From Labilibaculum manganireducens (lineage in GTDB: Bacteria; Bacteroidota; Bacteroidia; Bacteroidales; Marinifilaceae), in the NCBI RefSeq assembly GCF_002843385.1, contig NZ_MVDE01000035.1:1-53189 (forward strand): DNA of 53,189 bases, written 5' to 3'. Shown here one piece after another: positions 10,331 through 18,554 of the stretch (positions within the stretch are counted from its first letter, which is position 1; the number at the start of each line of letters is the position of its first letter). Below the pieces are notes generated by a model that was not told the origin of the DNA, made no database searches, and worked only from the letters and a program-made list of their open reading frames with translations. The position numbers were made by a program, and so were the translations under genes.

Positions 10331-10527
10331 GTAATCAGCAAAACCTGATATACAAACAAGTTTTGCTGCCAACATCGGTTTGTACTGTGACATTCATAAA
10401 TACTTCTAAAGGGTTAGTGAAGTTACTAAGGTTAATAGATTACAAATGGTTAATAATATATTGAAACTGGTATATAACCAATGTTGGAATATGAAGGCTG
10501 CGTTTAGGGGACGCAGCCTTTTCTTTT
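10331..10527 (+). ncRNA. Candidate structured small RNA with pseudoknot, family not recognised
   Basis: Non-coding stretch between a TAnnTTTG box and a terminator. CAGCAAAAC (10336-10344) pairs with GTTTTGCTG (10360-10368). The loop bases TACAAAC (10351-10357) are perfectly complementary to GTTTGTA (10378-10384), which would make an H-type pseudoknot. CCAACAT (10369-10375) pairs with ATGTTGG (10481-10487), closing a multibranch domain. Inside it TTAGT/ACTAA and a TGGTT/AACCA + ATATA/TATAT hairpin can form. The length, about 195 nt, is close to 6S RNA, but the pseudoknot is not a 6S feature. It is not tmRNA, SRP or RNase P RNA by any motif I can see. Confidence 0.5.
10496..10527 (+). terminator. 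Intrinsic terminator of the candidate ncRNA
   Basis: Perfect 8-bp GC-rich stem GGCTGCGT / ACGCAGCC with a 7-nt loop, followed by TTTTCTTTT. It lies 290 bp past the HAD gene, so it more likely ends the RNA that starts near 10331. Confidence 0.85.
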
Positions 10528-10579
10528 GCCCTAAATTCTGTAAAAAGTGTCAAGGGACAAGGAGAAAACAAGTACCACG

Positions 10580-10870
10580 GAGAAAGTTTAAAGAAAATAA
10601 AAGTAAAACCTAGGGACTAGTACCAAGAATAACGGACTACGGAGTAGCACAAAATACCTTCCACCACAGAGGACACAAAGGAACACAGAGAAAGAAAACA
10701 AACCAAAGGACAAGGAATATGAGTCGAAAACATTTGATTTTTGGACCTTTCAACTTTTCGACTATTTGACCTTTCGAGACTTTTCGACTCTCTTTACGTT
10801 TTACGTTTCTTCTTTTTAGCAGCAGGAAATAGTACATTATTTAGTATTAAGCGGTAACCGGCCGAATTCT
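10580..10870. repeat. Tandem repeat unit, copy 1 of 3
   Basis: About 291 bp unit starting GAGAAAGTTTAAAGAAAATA and ending in GGCCGAATTCT. It contains a stretch of a type scattered in many environmental genomes (CCACAGAGGACACAAAGGAA). Its last 75 bp is a copy of the 3' end of the gene at 11350-12657. It is about 25 bp longer than copy 2 because of an extra CTATTTGACCTTTCGAGA-like segment. Confidence 0.85.
10794..10868 (-). pseudogene. Detached 3'-end copy of the 11350-12657 gene (copy 1)
   Basis: Read on the minus strand this encodes NSAGYRLILNNVLFPAAK then KKKRKT and a stop, identical in amino acids to the last 24 residues of the intact gene. Eleven of the 24 codons differ, all synonymously. 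The frame is not open upstream as part of a gene, so this is a fragment, not a functional CDS. Confidence 0.85.
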
Positions 10871-11135
10871 GAGAAAGTTTAAAGAAAATAAAAGTAAAAC
10901 CTAGGTACTAGTACCAAGAATAACAGACTACCGAGTAGCACAAAATACCTTCCACCACAGAGGACACAAAGGAACACAGAGAAAGAAAACAAACCAAAGG
11001 ACAAGGAATATGAGTCGAAAACATTTGATTTTTGGACCTTTCAACTTTTCGACTCTCTTTACGTTTTACGTTTCTTCTTTTTAGCAGCAGGAAATAGTAC
11101 ATTATTTAGTATTAAGCGGTAACCGGCCGAATTCT
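10871..11135. repeat. Tandem repeat unit, copy 2 of 3
   Basis: 265 bp, directly abutting copy 1. Its first ~170 bp differs from copy 3 at only about two positions. It carries a second, identical 75-bp copy of the gene 3' end at 11059-11133. Confidence 0.85.
11059..11133 (-). pseudogene. Detached 3'-end copy of the 11350-12657 gene (copy 2)
   Basis: Same 24 codons plus stop as in copy 1 and the same bases, hence again synonymously diverged from the intact gene. Preserved amino acids with changed codons show that the source was a functional but diverged allele. Confidence 0.85.
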
Positions 11136-11349
11136 GAGAAAGTTTAAAGAAAATAAAAGTAAAACCTAGGTACTAGTACCAAGAATAACAGACTACCGAG
11201 TAGCACAAAATACCTTCCACCACAGAGGACACAAAGGAACACAGAGAAAGAAAACAAACCAAAGGACAAGGAACATGAGTCGAAAACATTTGATTTTTGA
11301 ACCTTTCGACTATTTGACCATTTGACCTTTCGAGACTTTTCGACTCTCT
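11136..11349. repeat. Tandem repeat unit, copy 3 of 3 (runs into the intact gene)
   Basis: The non-coding part of the unit, lying immediately downstream of the stop codon of the intact gene (11350). Together with the gene's last 75 bp (11350-11424) it makes the third unit. The non-coding part is nearly identical to copy 2, whereas the coding part is only about 84% identical. Confidence 0.85.
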
Positions 11350-12657
11350 TTACGTTTTGCGCTTCTTCTTCTTTGCTGCGGGAAACAAAACATTATTCAG
11401 TATTAGGCGGTAACCAGCCGAATTCTTTTTTAAATTAAGGTCAGTAGGCGGATCCCCAACTAAATGCTGGTAATCTTCAGGATCGTGCCCCCCATAAAAA
11501 GTCCAGGTTCCTTTCCCAAAATTTCCATGAATGTATCGCGCCTCACCAGCAGCTTTATTCTCTCCCATTATAAGTACACTTGGTTTTATCAACTCCAACT
11601 TAAAAGCAGTGGTTTGTCCCATAAAACCTTTTATCAAATTCTTATGATTCTGACACAACATGGTTGGTACCGGATCCCATTTTGCAGAAAACTCAAACAA
11701 AGAAAAATAATCCTCATCCAGCTTTAGTTTTCTGGTTAAGGTCACGTCAATATCCGAAAACTCATATACATTAGGATTTTTTTCAAGCGTAAAATTCTGA
11801 AAGGCAAATGTCTTTGAAAAATCCAGTTGAGACTGAACATCCGGCTCAATAGGATCTCCATCGAACACAGCATCACAAATATCATGTTTTCCCGAGGCCA
11901 GTGCTATATCAAAAGTATCAGTGGCAGAACACATTGCAAATAAAAATCCACCAGTCTCAACGAAATTTCTTATTTTAACAGATATTGCTTTTTTTAAATC
12001 GGAAACTTTCGAGAAACCATATCGGTTAGCCATCTCCATATTGGACTGTACCTCATCTTTATACCATTTCATATTTCGGTATGAGGTATAAAATTTACCA
12101 AACTGCCCTGTAAAATCTTCATGATGCAAATGCAGCCAATCATATTTCGACAGTTTCCCGGTCATCACCTCATCATCATAAATAATATCGTAAGGAATTT
12201 CGGCGTAGCTAAGTGCCAGGGTTACTGCATCATCCCAAGGTTTTTTCCCCTTTGGCGAATAAACTGCAATCAAAGGCGGTTTTTCCAACTTAACGGCATC
12301 CATATTCAACTCATCGCTCGCAATCTCAGTCAATATTTGCTGAGCAGAAACATCGCTGAGAACAGAAAAACTGACACCTCGAATCTGACACTCATCCTGA
12401 ATTTCTTTCTGGAAAGGAAGCAAAAAAGATCCTCCTCGATAATTTAGCAACCAATGAATCTGATAATCCTTTTCCAGAGTCCAAAAAGCAATACCATAGG
12501 CTTTAAGATGATTCTTCTGAGTATCATCCATCTGAATTAATAAACTTGCAGAAAAGGATGTATATGCAGATAAGGCGAAAAACAGTAAAATAACTATTTT
12601 TCGAAAAAATATTTTCTGGAACAATCTATCTTCTATCATAAAAACAAAATAACACAT
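11350..12657 (-). CDS. Conserved exported protein of unknown function (often mislabelled asparagine synthetase B)
   Basis: 435 aa. The first Met is followed six codons later by a better-looking start (MIEDRLFQ, 12639); either way a basic N-terminus and hydrophobic stretch KIVILLFFALSAYTSFSA make a signal peptide, placing it in the envelope. The body has a Rossmann/GATase-like look (LIAVYSPKGKKPWDDAV, DWLHLHHEDFTGQF, GGFLFAMCSATDTFDIAL, WTFYGGHDPEDYQHLVGDPP). Homologues in Bacteroidota are frequently annotated asparagine synthetase B, but I see neither the N-terminal Cys glutaminase nor the PP-loop. The C-terminus is strongly basic (KKKKRKT). Three copies of its 3' end plus downstream DNA lie in tandem. 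Confidence 0.75.
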   Translation of the reverse strand: MCYFVFMIEDRLFQKIFFRKIVILLFFALSAYTSFSASLLIQMDDTQKNHLKAYGIAFWTLEKDYQIHWLLNYRGGSFLLPFQKEIQDECQIRGVSFSVLSDVSAQQILTEIASDELNMDAVKLEKPPLIAVYSPKGKKPWDDAVTLALSYAEIPYDIIYDDEVMTGKLSKYDWLHLHHEDFTGQFGKFYTSYRNMKWYKDEVQSNMEMANRYGFSKVSDLKKAISVKIRNFVETGGFLFAMCSATDTFDIALASGKHDICDAVFDGDPIEPDVQSQLDFSKTFAFQNFTLEKNPNVYEFSDIDVTLTRKLKLDEDYFSLFEFSAKWDPVPTMLCQNHKNLIKGFMGQTTAFKLELIKPSVLIMGENKAAGEARYIHGNFGKGTWTFYGGHDPEDYQHLVGDPPTDLNLKKNSAGYRLILNNVLFPAAKKKKRKT

Positions 12658-12686
12658 TCTATTTGAGAAGACGTTTCATAAGGTCA

Positions 12687-14219
12687 TTAAAATGGTGCAG
12701 CATCATCAAAATCGCTGCCCCCACCAAATCCTGCACTAAAATCATCAAAGCCGGAAGATTCCTGATTCATGCTGGAACTGAATGTTTTCACATCCTCTAA
12801 ACCCGGCGTAGCAAATGGGTTTAATGATTCACCTTCCAAATCGGTAAATCGGGCCAACTGGTTACGGAAACGAAGCTGTATTTCTCCGACAGCACCATTA
12901 CGGTGTTTCGCAATAATAATATCTGCAATACCAATTAATGAATTTCCTTCAGCATCCTCAGTTATTCCATATCTTTCCGGACGGTGAATAAACAACACCA
13001 TATCGGCATCCTGCTCAATTGCACCCGATTCACGCAAATCGGAAAGCATTGGTTTTTTTGCATCCCCTGTTCTTTGTTCAACACCACGATTCAACTGAGA
13101 AAGAGCAATTACCGGAACGTTTAATTCCTTTGCGATGATCTTTAATTGCCGTGATATTAAACTCACCTCCTGCTCACGATTGCCACGCATATCAGAACCA
13201 GCTGTCATCAACTGCAAATAGTCAATCACAATACAACTAATATCATGTTTCGCCTTTAAACGGCGACATTTGGATCGCAGCTCATAAATTGACAAACCAG
13301 GTGTGTCATCCACATATATTGGGGCTTCAACCAGATCTTTAATTTTAACATGTAATTGTTCCCATTCAAAATCTTCCAAACGCCCGCTTCTCAACTTTTC
13401 AGAACCTAATTCTGTTTCGCTTGATATTAAACGTTTCACCAACTGATCACCACCCATCTCGAGTGAGAAAATGGCTATTGGTGCTTTGTGGTCAACCGCC
13501 ATATTCCGGGCCATCGACAACACGAATGCTGTTTTTCCCATAGAAGGACGAGCCGCAATAATTACCAAATCAGATTTTTGCCATCCCGATGTAATTCTAT
13601 CCAATGCAGTAAAACCGGAAGGGACACCACTTAAACCATCGGTTCGTTTCCCCGCTTCCACAATTTGGTTGATTACCTCATCAGCCAGTGGACGAATATG
13701 CGAGGATTCTTTTTTGATATTTCCCTCTGCAATCTCAAAAACATCTTGCTGTGCCCTGTCCAGCAAATCAGCAACATCAACACTCTCATCAAAAGCCTGA
13801 GTCTGAATTTCGGATGAAACCCGAATTAATTCGCGCTGAATAAACTTTTGAGCAATAATACGTGCATGAAATTCGATGTGAGCTGCCGATGCAACCCTAT
13901 TTGTAAGTTGGGTAATGTAAAAAGGCCCACCCACAGCATCTAAATTGCCATGTCGTTTTAACTCTTCAGTAACCGTTAGGATATCAACAGGTTCCTCGTT
14001 AATTGAAAGTGATAGTATAGCTTTGTATATTTTTTGGTGAGCATCCTTGTAAAAGGAATCAGCATTTAAAATATCCCCAACCGAAATCATTGCATCTTTT
14101 TCAAGCATCAATGCTCCCAGAACAGCTTCCTCAAGCTCTAATGCCTGCGGAGGAACTTTCCCATAATCAAGATCTACTTTGTTCTTCGGTTGATTGTTAT
14201 ATTTATTTGCCCCAGCCAT
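12687..14219 (-). CDS. dnaB: Replicative DNA helicase DnaB
   Basis: 510 aa, normal for DnaB. The N-terminal helical domain about 20-125 begins KVPPQALELEEAVLGALMLE; the linker helix is about 130-165; the RecA-like ATPase starts near 185. Walker A is ARPSMGKT (223-230) and Walker B is CIVIDYLQLM near 330; QLNRGVEQR and SGAIEQDADMVLFIHRP are the conserved DNA-loop and arginine-finger regions. As a hexamer it unwinds DNA ahead of the fork and recruits primase. The acidic/glycine-rich tail ending DFDDAAPF resembles an SSB-type tip, common in this phylum. The Met start is supported by the family N-terminus. Confidence 0.97.
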   Translation of the reverse strand: MAGANKYNNQPKNKVDLDYGKVPPQALELEEAVLGALMLEKDAMISVGDILNADSFYKDAHQKIYKAILSLSINEEPVDILTVTEELKRHGNLDAVGGPFYITQLTNRVASAAHIEFHARIIAQKFIQRELIRVSSEIQTQAFDESVDVADLLDRAQQDVFEIAEGNIKKESSHIRPLADEVINQIVEAGKRTDGLSGVPSGFTALDRITSGWQKSDLVIIAARPSMGKTAFVLSMARNMAVDHKAPIAIFSLEMGGDQLVKRLISSETELGSEKLRSGRLEDFEWEQLHVKIKDLVEAPIYVDDTPGLSIYELRSKCRRLKAKHDISCIVIDYLQLMTAGSDMRGNREQEVSLISRQLKIIAKELNVPVIALSQLNRGVEQRTGDAKKPMLSDLRESGAIEQDADMVLFIHRPERYGITEDAEGNSLIGIADIIIAKHRNGAVGEIQLRFRNQLARFTDLEGESLNPFATPGLEDVKTFSSSMNQESSGFDDFSAGFGGGSDFDDAAPF

Positions 14220-14320
14220 AAAATATTAAATTCTAACAGTTTACTTTTCCTTTAAAATCAGCACACTAAGCACTTTTTCAAGCTCAAAAAAAGTTCTAAA
14301 AAAAATATAGAATGCAGTGT

Positions 14321-14328
14321 CAAAGATA
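14321..14328 (-). promoter_or_regulatory. -7 box upstream of dnaB
   Basis: TATCTTTG on the minus strand fits TAnnTTTG. A TTG at 14345-14347 (minus strand) lies 16 nt upstream as a possible -33 element. The 5' leader to the start at 14219 would be about 95 nt. Confidence 0.5.
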
Positions 14329-14410
14329 GAAAATAAAAATACTACAAATTGATTTTTTTTGCTCTTATAAATCAAGTATTTTTACCATTCAATCATAAAA
14401 CTTATTACTT

Positions 14411-15226
14411 GTGCTTCGCTTCCCAAATGCTAAAATCAATATCGGCTTAAATATCGTTGAAAAAAGATCTGACGGATTTCACAACATAGAAACTATATTT
14501 TACCCCATTCCTCTTACAGATGGTTTGGAAATTGCCGATTCGAACAAAGAAACAATCTACAACTTCAGTTCATCAGGCATTCCTATAAAAATAGACGATA
14601 AGGATAACATTGTCTGCAAAGCATTTGACTTGCTTTACAGGAAATGCAATATCCCTTCAACCAATATTCATCTGCACAAAAATATTCCATTTGGTGCAGG
14701 ATTAGGAGGAGGATCATCGGATGCCGCCTTCATGATTAAGATGCTAAATGAGAAATATAAGCTAGAACTTTCATTTGATGAAATGAAAAATCTGGCAGGA
14801 CAACTTGGCAGCGACTGTCCTTTTTTTATTGCCAACAAACCTGTTTTTGCAGAAGGGAAAGGAGATATTTTCTCAGAGATACATATTGACCTTTCCGGGT
14901 ATTACATACTTCTGGTAAAGCCAAACATCCACATCAGCACACCCGAAGCCTATTCGAGAGTTGCACCTTCGCAACCCAACAAATCATTAAAAGAACTTAT
15001 AACTGAACCCATCCAAAACTGGAAAAACTTAATTTTTAATGATTTTGAAAACAGCATATTTCCAAATCATCCCAAATTAGGAAACATTAAAAATGATTTA
15101 TACAACATGGGCGCAGTTTATGCTTCAATGTCGGGCAGTGGCTCTTCATTATTCGGAATTTTTAAAGATGAACCCGAGTGCCCTGAAATATGGAGTGAAT
15201 GTTTCTGCTGGAAAAGCAGACTGTAA
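14411..15226 (+). CDS. ispE: 4-diphosphocytidyl-2-C-methyl-D-erythritol kinase
   Basis: 271 aa GHMP kinase of the non-mevalonate (MEP) isoprenoid pathway; it phosphorylates CDP-ME at the 2-hydroxyl. The start is GTG at 14411, giving MLRFPNAKINIGLNIVEKR, the family's N-terminal signature (PAKINLxLxV-like). The glycine-rich ATP loop is PFGAGLGGGSSDAAF near 95-110; LGSDCPFF and the C-terminal MSGSGSSLFGIF are GHMP motifs 2-3 landmarks. It stands alone, divergent from dnaB, and ends at a bidirectional terminator. Confidence 0.95.
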   Translation: MLRFPNAKINIGLNIVEKRSDGFHNIETIFYPIPLTDGLEIADSNKETIYNFSSSGIPIKIDDKDNIVCKAFDLLYRKCNIPSTNIHLHKNIPFGAGLGGGSSDAAFMIKMLNEKYKLELSFDEMKNLAGQLGSDCPFFIANKPVFAEGKGDIFSEIHIDLSGYYILLVKPNIHISTPEAYSRVAPSQPNKSLKELITEPIQNWKNLIFNDFENSIFPNHPKLGNIKNDLYNMGAVYASMSGSGSSLFGIFKDEPECPEIWSECFCWKSRL

Positions 15227-15241
15227 AAACCTTAAAACAGA

Positions 15242-15274
15242 ATGAGCCTGTTCATAACGAACAGGCTCATTTTT
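15242..15274. terminator. Bidirectional intrinsic terminator
   Basis: Perfect 12-bp stem ATGAGCCTGTTC / GAACAGGCTCAT with loop ATAAC and T-run TTTT. It lies between the convergent ends of ispE and the biotin carrier gene and can serve both. Confidence 0.9.
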
Positions 15275-15291
15275 ATTTCAGTTCAGAAAGA

Positions 15292-15600
15292 TTACTCAAT
15301 TTCCACCATTAATAATCTGTTGGGAACCTTTTCTCCTTCAGTTACATAAACCTTGGCAATTTTACCATCAAAAGGCATTTTAATCTGATTCTTCATCTTC
15401 ATAGCTTCAAGAATCATCAGGTTTTCACCTTCTTTAACTTCCTGCCCTTCTTTAACTAAAATCTCAACAATTGTACCTGGAATGAATGAATTAATATGCT
15501 TCGGATTAGGTCTAACCCAAGGCTTTCTATTCTCAAACTTTTTGGTTAGTTCTGTTGTATAAACAGTACCATCAACGTTGAATTCTTTTAAATTTCCCAT
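15292..15600 (-). CDS. Biotin carboxyl carrier subunit of acyl-CoA carboxylase/decarboxylase
   Basis: 102 aa. The lipoyl/biotinyl domain covers the C-terminal ~70 residues with the biotinylation motif EAMKM; the modified lysine is Lys68. It follows the carboxyltransferase gene after 12 bp, so the two form an operon and the carrier shuttles carboxyl-biotin to it. No biotin carboxylase subunit and no membrane decarboxylase subunit are in this window, so carboxylase versus decarboxylase cannot be decided here. Confidence 0.93.
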   Translation of the reverse strand: MGNLKEFNVDGTVYTTELTKKFENRKPWVRPNPKHINSFIPGTIVEILVKEGQEVKEGENLMILEAMKMKNQIKMPFDGKIAKVYVTEGEKVPNRLLMVEIE

Positions 15601-15612
15601 GTCGAATACTTT

Positions 15613-17157
15613 TTAGAATGGAGGAATACCGTGTTTTTTCGCAGGTCTGCTATCAACTTTGTTACTTGAAACCTCAATTGAATGCAACAACATGTTACGT
15701 GTTTCCTGTGGTTCAATAACTGTATCGATATAACCTTTAGCTGCCGCAACATAAGGATTAGCAAACTTCTCTCTGTATTCAGCTACTTTTTCTTTTCTCA
15801 TAGCTTCAGGATCGGCTGCTGCCATAATCTCCTTTTTAAAGATAATGTTAGCGGCTCCATCAGGTCCCATAACAGCAATTTCGGCATTTGGCCATGCGAA
15901 CATGAAATCAGCCTTCATATGGCGGGAGTTCATTGCAATATAACCTCCACCGTAGGCTTTACGGATGATTACAGTAATTTTAGGTACTGTAGCTTCACTG
16001 TACGCATAAAGAATCTTAGCTCCGTGACGAATAACACCCATATGCTCTTGATCTACACCTGGTAAATAACCCGGCATATCTTCAAGGGTAACAATTGGAA
16101 TATTAAAAGCATTACAGTAACGAATAAAACGTGCTGCCTTATCTGATGAATCACAATCCAATACACCCGCCAGCACTAATGGCTGATTAGCAACAAAACC
16201 AACCGTTTCACCATTCATTCTACCAAAACCAACTACAATGTTTCGTGCAAAATTCTCCATACTTTCGAAGAAATCAGAATCATCGACAACAGATTTGATT
16301 ACGTTTCGGATATCATATGGCTGAGTAGGATCAGAAGGAACAATTTCTTCAATTTTGTATTCTGGTCTTGGTGGCTTAGGAGGAAATGCCTTAGCTTTTT
16401 TAGTATTATTCCATGGAATGAAAGTTAACAGCTTCTTAATTTGTTCGAAGCATTCGTATTCGCTAAGAGCATAAAAATGAGCATTACCAGTTATTTCGCT
16501 ATGAACTTTAGCACCACCCAGTTCTTCCATCGTGATTTCCTCACCCAAAACTGTTTTTATTACCTCAGGACCAGTAATGAACATTTTAGAAATGTTCTCT
16601 ACCACAAACACAAAATCGGTAAGTGCAGGAGAATAAACAGCTCCTCCGGCACAAGGACCAAGAATTATTGACAATTGAGGAATTACTCCGGATGCAAGAG
16701 TGTTTCGGAAAAAGATTTCACCATATCCTGCCAGTGAATTAACACCTTCCTGAATACGGGCTCCCCCCGAATCATTAATACCAATCAATGGCACACGCAT
16801 TTTTAATGCATGATCCATGATTTTCGTAATTTTACGTGCATGCATCAGACCTAGAGAACCTCCGGCTACGGTAAAATCCTGTGCGAAAATACACACCGGC
16901 TCACCATAAATAGTACCGGTACCAATGATAACACCATCACCGTGAAGTTCTTTCTTTTCCATACCAAAGTCGCGAGCTTCGTGCTCAACAAACATATCGT
17001 ATTCATGAAAAGAATCTTCATCTAAAATAGATGTTACTCTTTCTCTGGCAGTCAATTTCCCCATCGCAACTTGCTTCTGAATGGCTTTTTCACCGCCACC
17101 TTGAAGCACTTTTTCTTTTCTCTTTCTAAGATCAAGAATGTTTCGTTTCAATGACAT
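15613..17157 (-). CDS. Acyl-CoA carboxylase beta subunit (propionyl-CoA carboxylase / methylmalonyl-CoA decarboxylase alpha type)
   Basis: 514 aa, the family length. It contains both carboxyltransferase halves: N-terminal GGSLGLMHARKI, INDSGGARIQEG and LGPCAGGAVYSPALTDF, and C-terminal EDMPGYLPGVDQEHMGVIRHGAKI and RKAYGGGYIAM. The GG/AGGA loops form the oxyanion holes that bind CoA ester and carboxybiotin. In this phylum it typically acts in the propionate/succinate pathway on propionyl-/methylmalonyl-CoA. The start follows the usual MSLKRNILDLRKRKEKVLQGGG. Confidence 0.94.
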   Translation of the reverse strand: MSLKRNILDLRKRKEKVLQGGGEKAIQKQVAMGKLTARERVTSILDEDSFHEYDMFVEHEARDFGMEKKELHGDGVIIGTGTIYGEPVCIFAQDFTVAGGSLGLMHARKITKIMDHALKMRVPLIGINDSGGARIQEGVNSLAGYGEIFFRNTLASGVIPQLSIILGPCAGGAVYSPALTDFVFVVENISKMFITGPEVIKTVLGEEITMEELGGAKVHSEITGNAHFYALSEYECFEQIKKLLTFIPWNNTKKAKAFPPKPPRPEYKIEEIVPSDPTQPYDIRNVIKSVVDDSDFFESMENFARNIVVGFGRMNGETVGFVANQPLVLAGVLDCDSSDKAARFIRYCNAFNIPIVTLEDMPGYLPGVDQEHMGVIRHGAKILYAYSEATVPKITVIIRKAYGGGYIAMNSRHMKADFMFAWPNAEIAVMGPDGAANIIFKKEIMAAADPEAMRKEKVAEYREKFANPYVAAAKGYIDTVIEPQETRNMLLHSIEVSSNKVDSRPAKKHGIPPF

Positions 17158-17358
17158 AATTTGTACATTTAGTTAGAAAATATATACTTTCATATATATG
17201 TTGAATTTCATCAGTTCATGAAATTCCAAGATACAACATTACTAAATTTTAGGGTAGAAAAAAACTCTACTCAACTCCACCCCATATTTAGCCACATATA
17301 AAATAAGCTCTTTAGCTTGATAATCAAATCAATTCACAAAAAACTATTTAGATTTTTT

Positions 17359-18435
17359 CTATTTTGGCGCGATTCGATACAAATATACCGCTATGAATGA
17401 AAAAACAATATTAGGCAACCAAACAGCAAGTATTGGATTCATACTTCCGTTTGTTGCAAATACGATAGATATCTGCATAAAAAGTATAAATGAAAAACTT
17501 AACAGCAGTCCAATCCCTAAATGCAAACCCATTCCTCCACGAATTTTGCGTGATGCAAGTGATACACCAATAAGCGTAAGAATAAAAGTCGAAAACGGAT
17601 TCGCCATTCTCTTGTATTTCTCAATCTTATAAGCTTCAATATTGCTGTCACCACGCATGGACTGTTGTTCAATGTATGCGTTCAATTGAGGCAAATTCAT
17701 TGCCTCAACAATATTTTTTTTAGAGCCAAACTCTTCCGGTCCAAAATTAAAAGTTGTATCCTTCGTCCTTCCGTTTTCAAATGACTCTTTATCCCCATCT
17801 ATTCTTCGAATAAAATAATCATTTATAGTCCATTTATTTTTCTCCTTACTCCACCGAATCGATCTGGATGTCAACTTAGAGACCAGCTCCTTTCCTTCGA
17901 ATTTCTCCAACGCGAACTTATATCCTGTATTACTGGCTGTTTCGTAATTAATCATGTAAATAAAGACACCCGGCTCTATTTGCCTGTGAATATTACGTTC
18001 GTTATTTCTGAATTGCTTACTGATATAGGTCGCTGTAAAATTCAGCCTTTTTTGATTCGCTGGAGGAATTATATAATTACTTAGAAGAAACGAAAATATT
18101 CCAATAATTAGTGCTGAAATAAAGTAAGGATACATCAATCTGCGAAAGCTTACCCCACTGCTTAAAATGGCAATTATTTCAGTATCATAAGCCATTTTAG
18201 AGGTAAAGTAAATTACGGCAATAAAAGTAAACAACGCACTAAAAAGATTGGCGAAATAGGGAATGAAATTTAAATAATAATCGAAGATGATTGCCCTTAG
18301 AGGAGCTTCCTTATCGATGTATTCATCGATATGTTCCGAAAAATCGAAAATAACCGAAATACTTATTATCAGAACAATAGCGAAAAAGAAAGTTCCCAAA
18401 AACTTTCGGATAATGTATAAATCTAATTTTCTCAA
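17359..18435 (-). CDS. LptF/LptG-family permease
   Basis: 358 aa. The N-terminus RKLDLYIIRKFLGTFFFAIVL is the classic YjgP/YjgQ start. Two or three membrane helices lie within 1-125, a beta-rich periplasmic jelly-roll at about 130-270 (PGVFIYMINYETASNTG), and three helices at 275-355. Family role: inner-membrane subunits of the LptB2FG ABC transporter that lifts lipopolysaccharide from the inner membrane to the periplasmic bridge. Only one such gene is present here. It lies downstream of tgt (119 bp), as is common in Bacteroidota. LptF versus LptG is not decidable by eye. Confidence 0.9.
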   Translation of the reverse strand: MRKLDLYIIRKFLGTFFFAIVLIISISVIFDFSEHIDEYIDKEAPLRAIIFDYYLNFIPYFANLFSALFTFIAVIYFTSKMAYDTEIIAILSSGVSFRRLMYPYFISALIIGIFSFLLSNYIIPPANQKRLNFTATYISKQFRNNERNIHRQIEPGVFIYMINYETASNTGYKFALEKFEGKELVSKLTSRSIRWSKEKNKWTINDYFIRRIDGDKESFENGRTKDTTFNFGPEEFGSKKNIVEAMNLPQLNAYIEQQSMRGDSNIEAYKIEKYKRMANPFSTFILTLIGVSLASRKIRGGMGLHLGIGLLLSFSFILFMQISIVFATNGSMNPILAVWLPNIVFSFIAVYLYRIAPK

Positions 18436-18554
18436 AACCTGAATTTTAAATTCCTTATTTCCCGAAAATTGCAGAATAACAAATTTCGGAATAAAAGTAT
18501 AACTTATTCTTCAATTACCAATCGAGCAGAATCTATTGTAAGCTTTTTTAACAG

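Noticed and set aside
10637-11102. Two similar small ORFs (MYYFLLLKRRNVKRKESRK...)
   Set aside because: They are readings of the tandem repeat units in the wrong frame; the meaningful frame is the 24-codon gene end plus non-coding DNA.
10580-11424. CRISPR array
   Set aside because: Only three units of about 210-290 bp with no short spacers and no cas genes; it is a segmental tandem duplication.
11350-12657. Asparagine synthetase B
   Set aside because: A common database label for such proteins, but there is a signal peptide and neither the glutaminase Cys nor the PP-loop motif of AsnB is visible.
15292-17157. Complete biotin-dependent carboxylase operon
   Set aside because: Only the carboxyltransferase and biotin carrier are here; no biotin carboxylase or membrane decarboxylase subunit lies nearby, so the complex cannot be named precisely.
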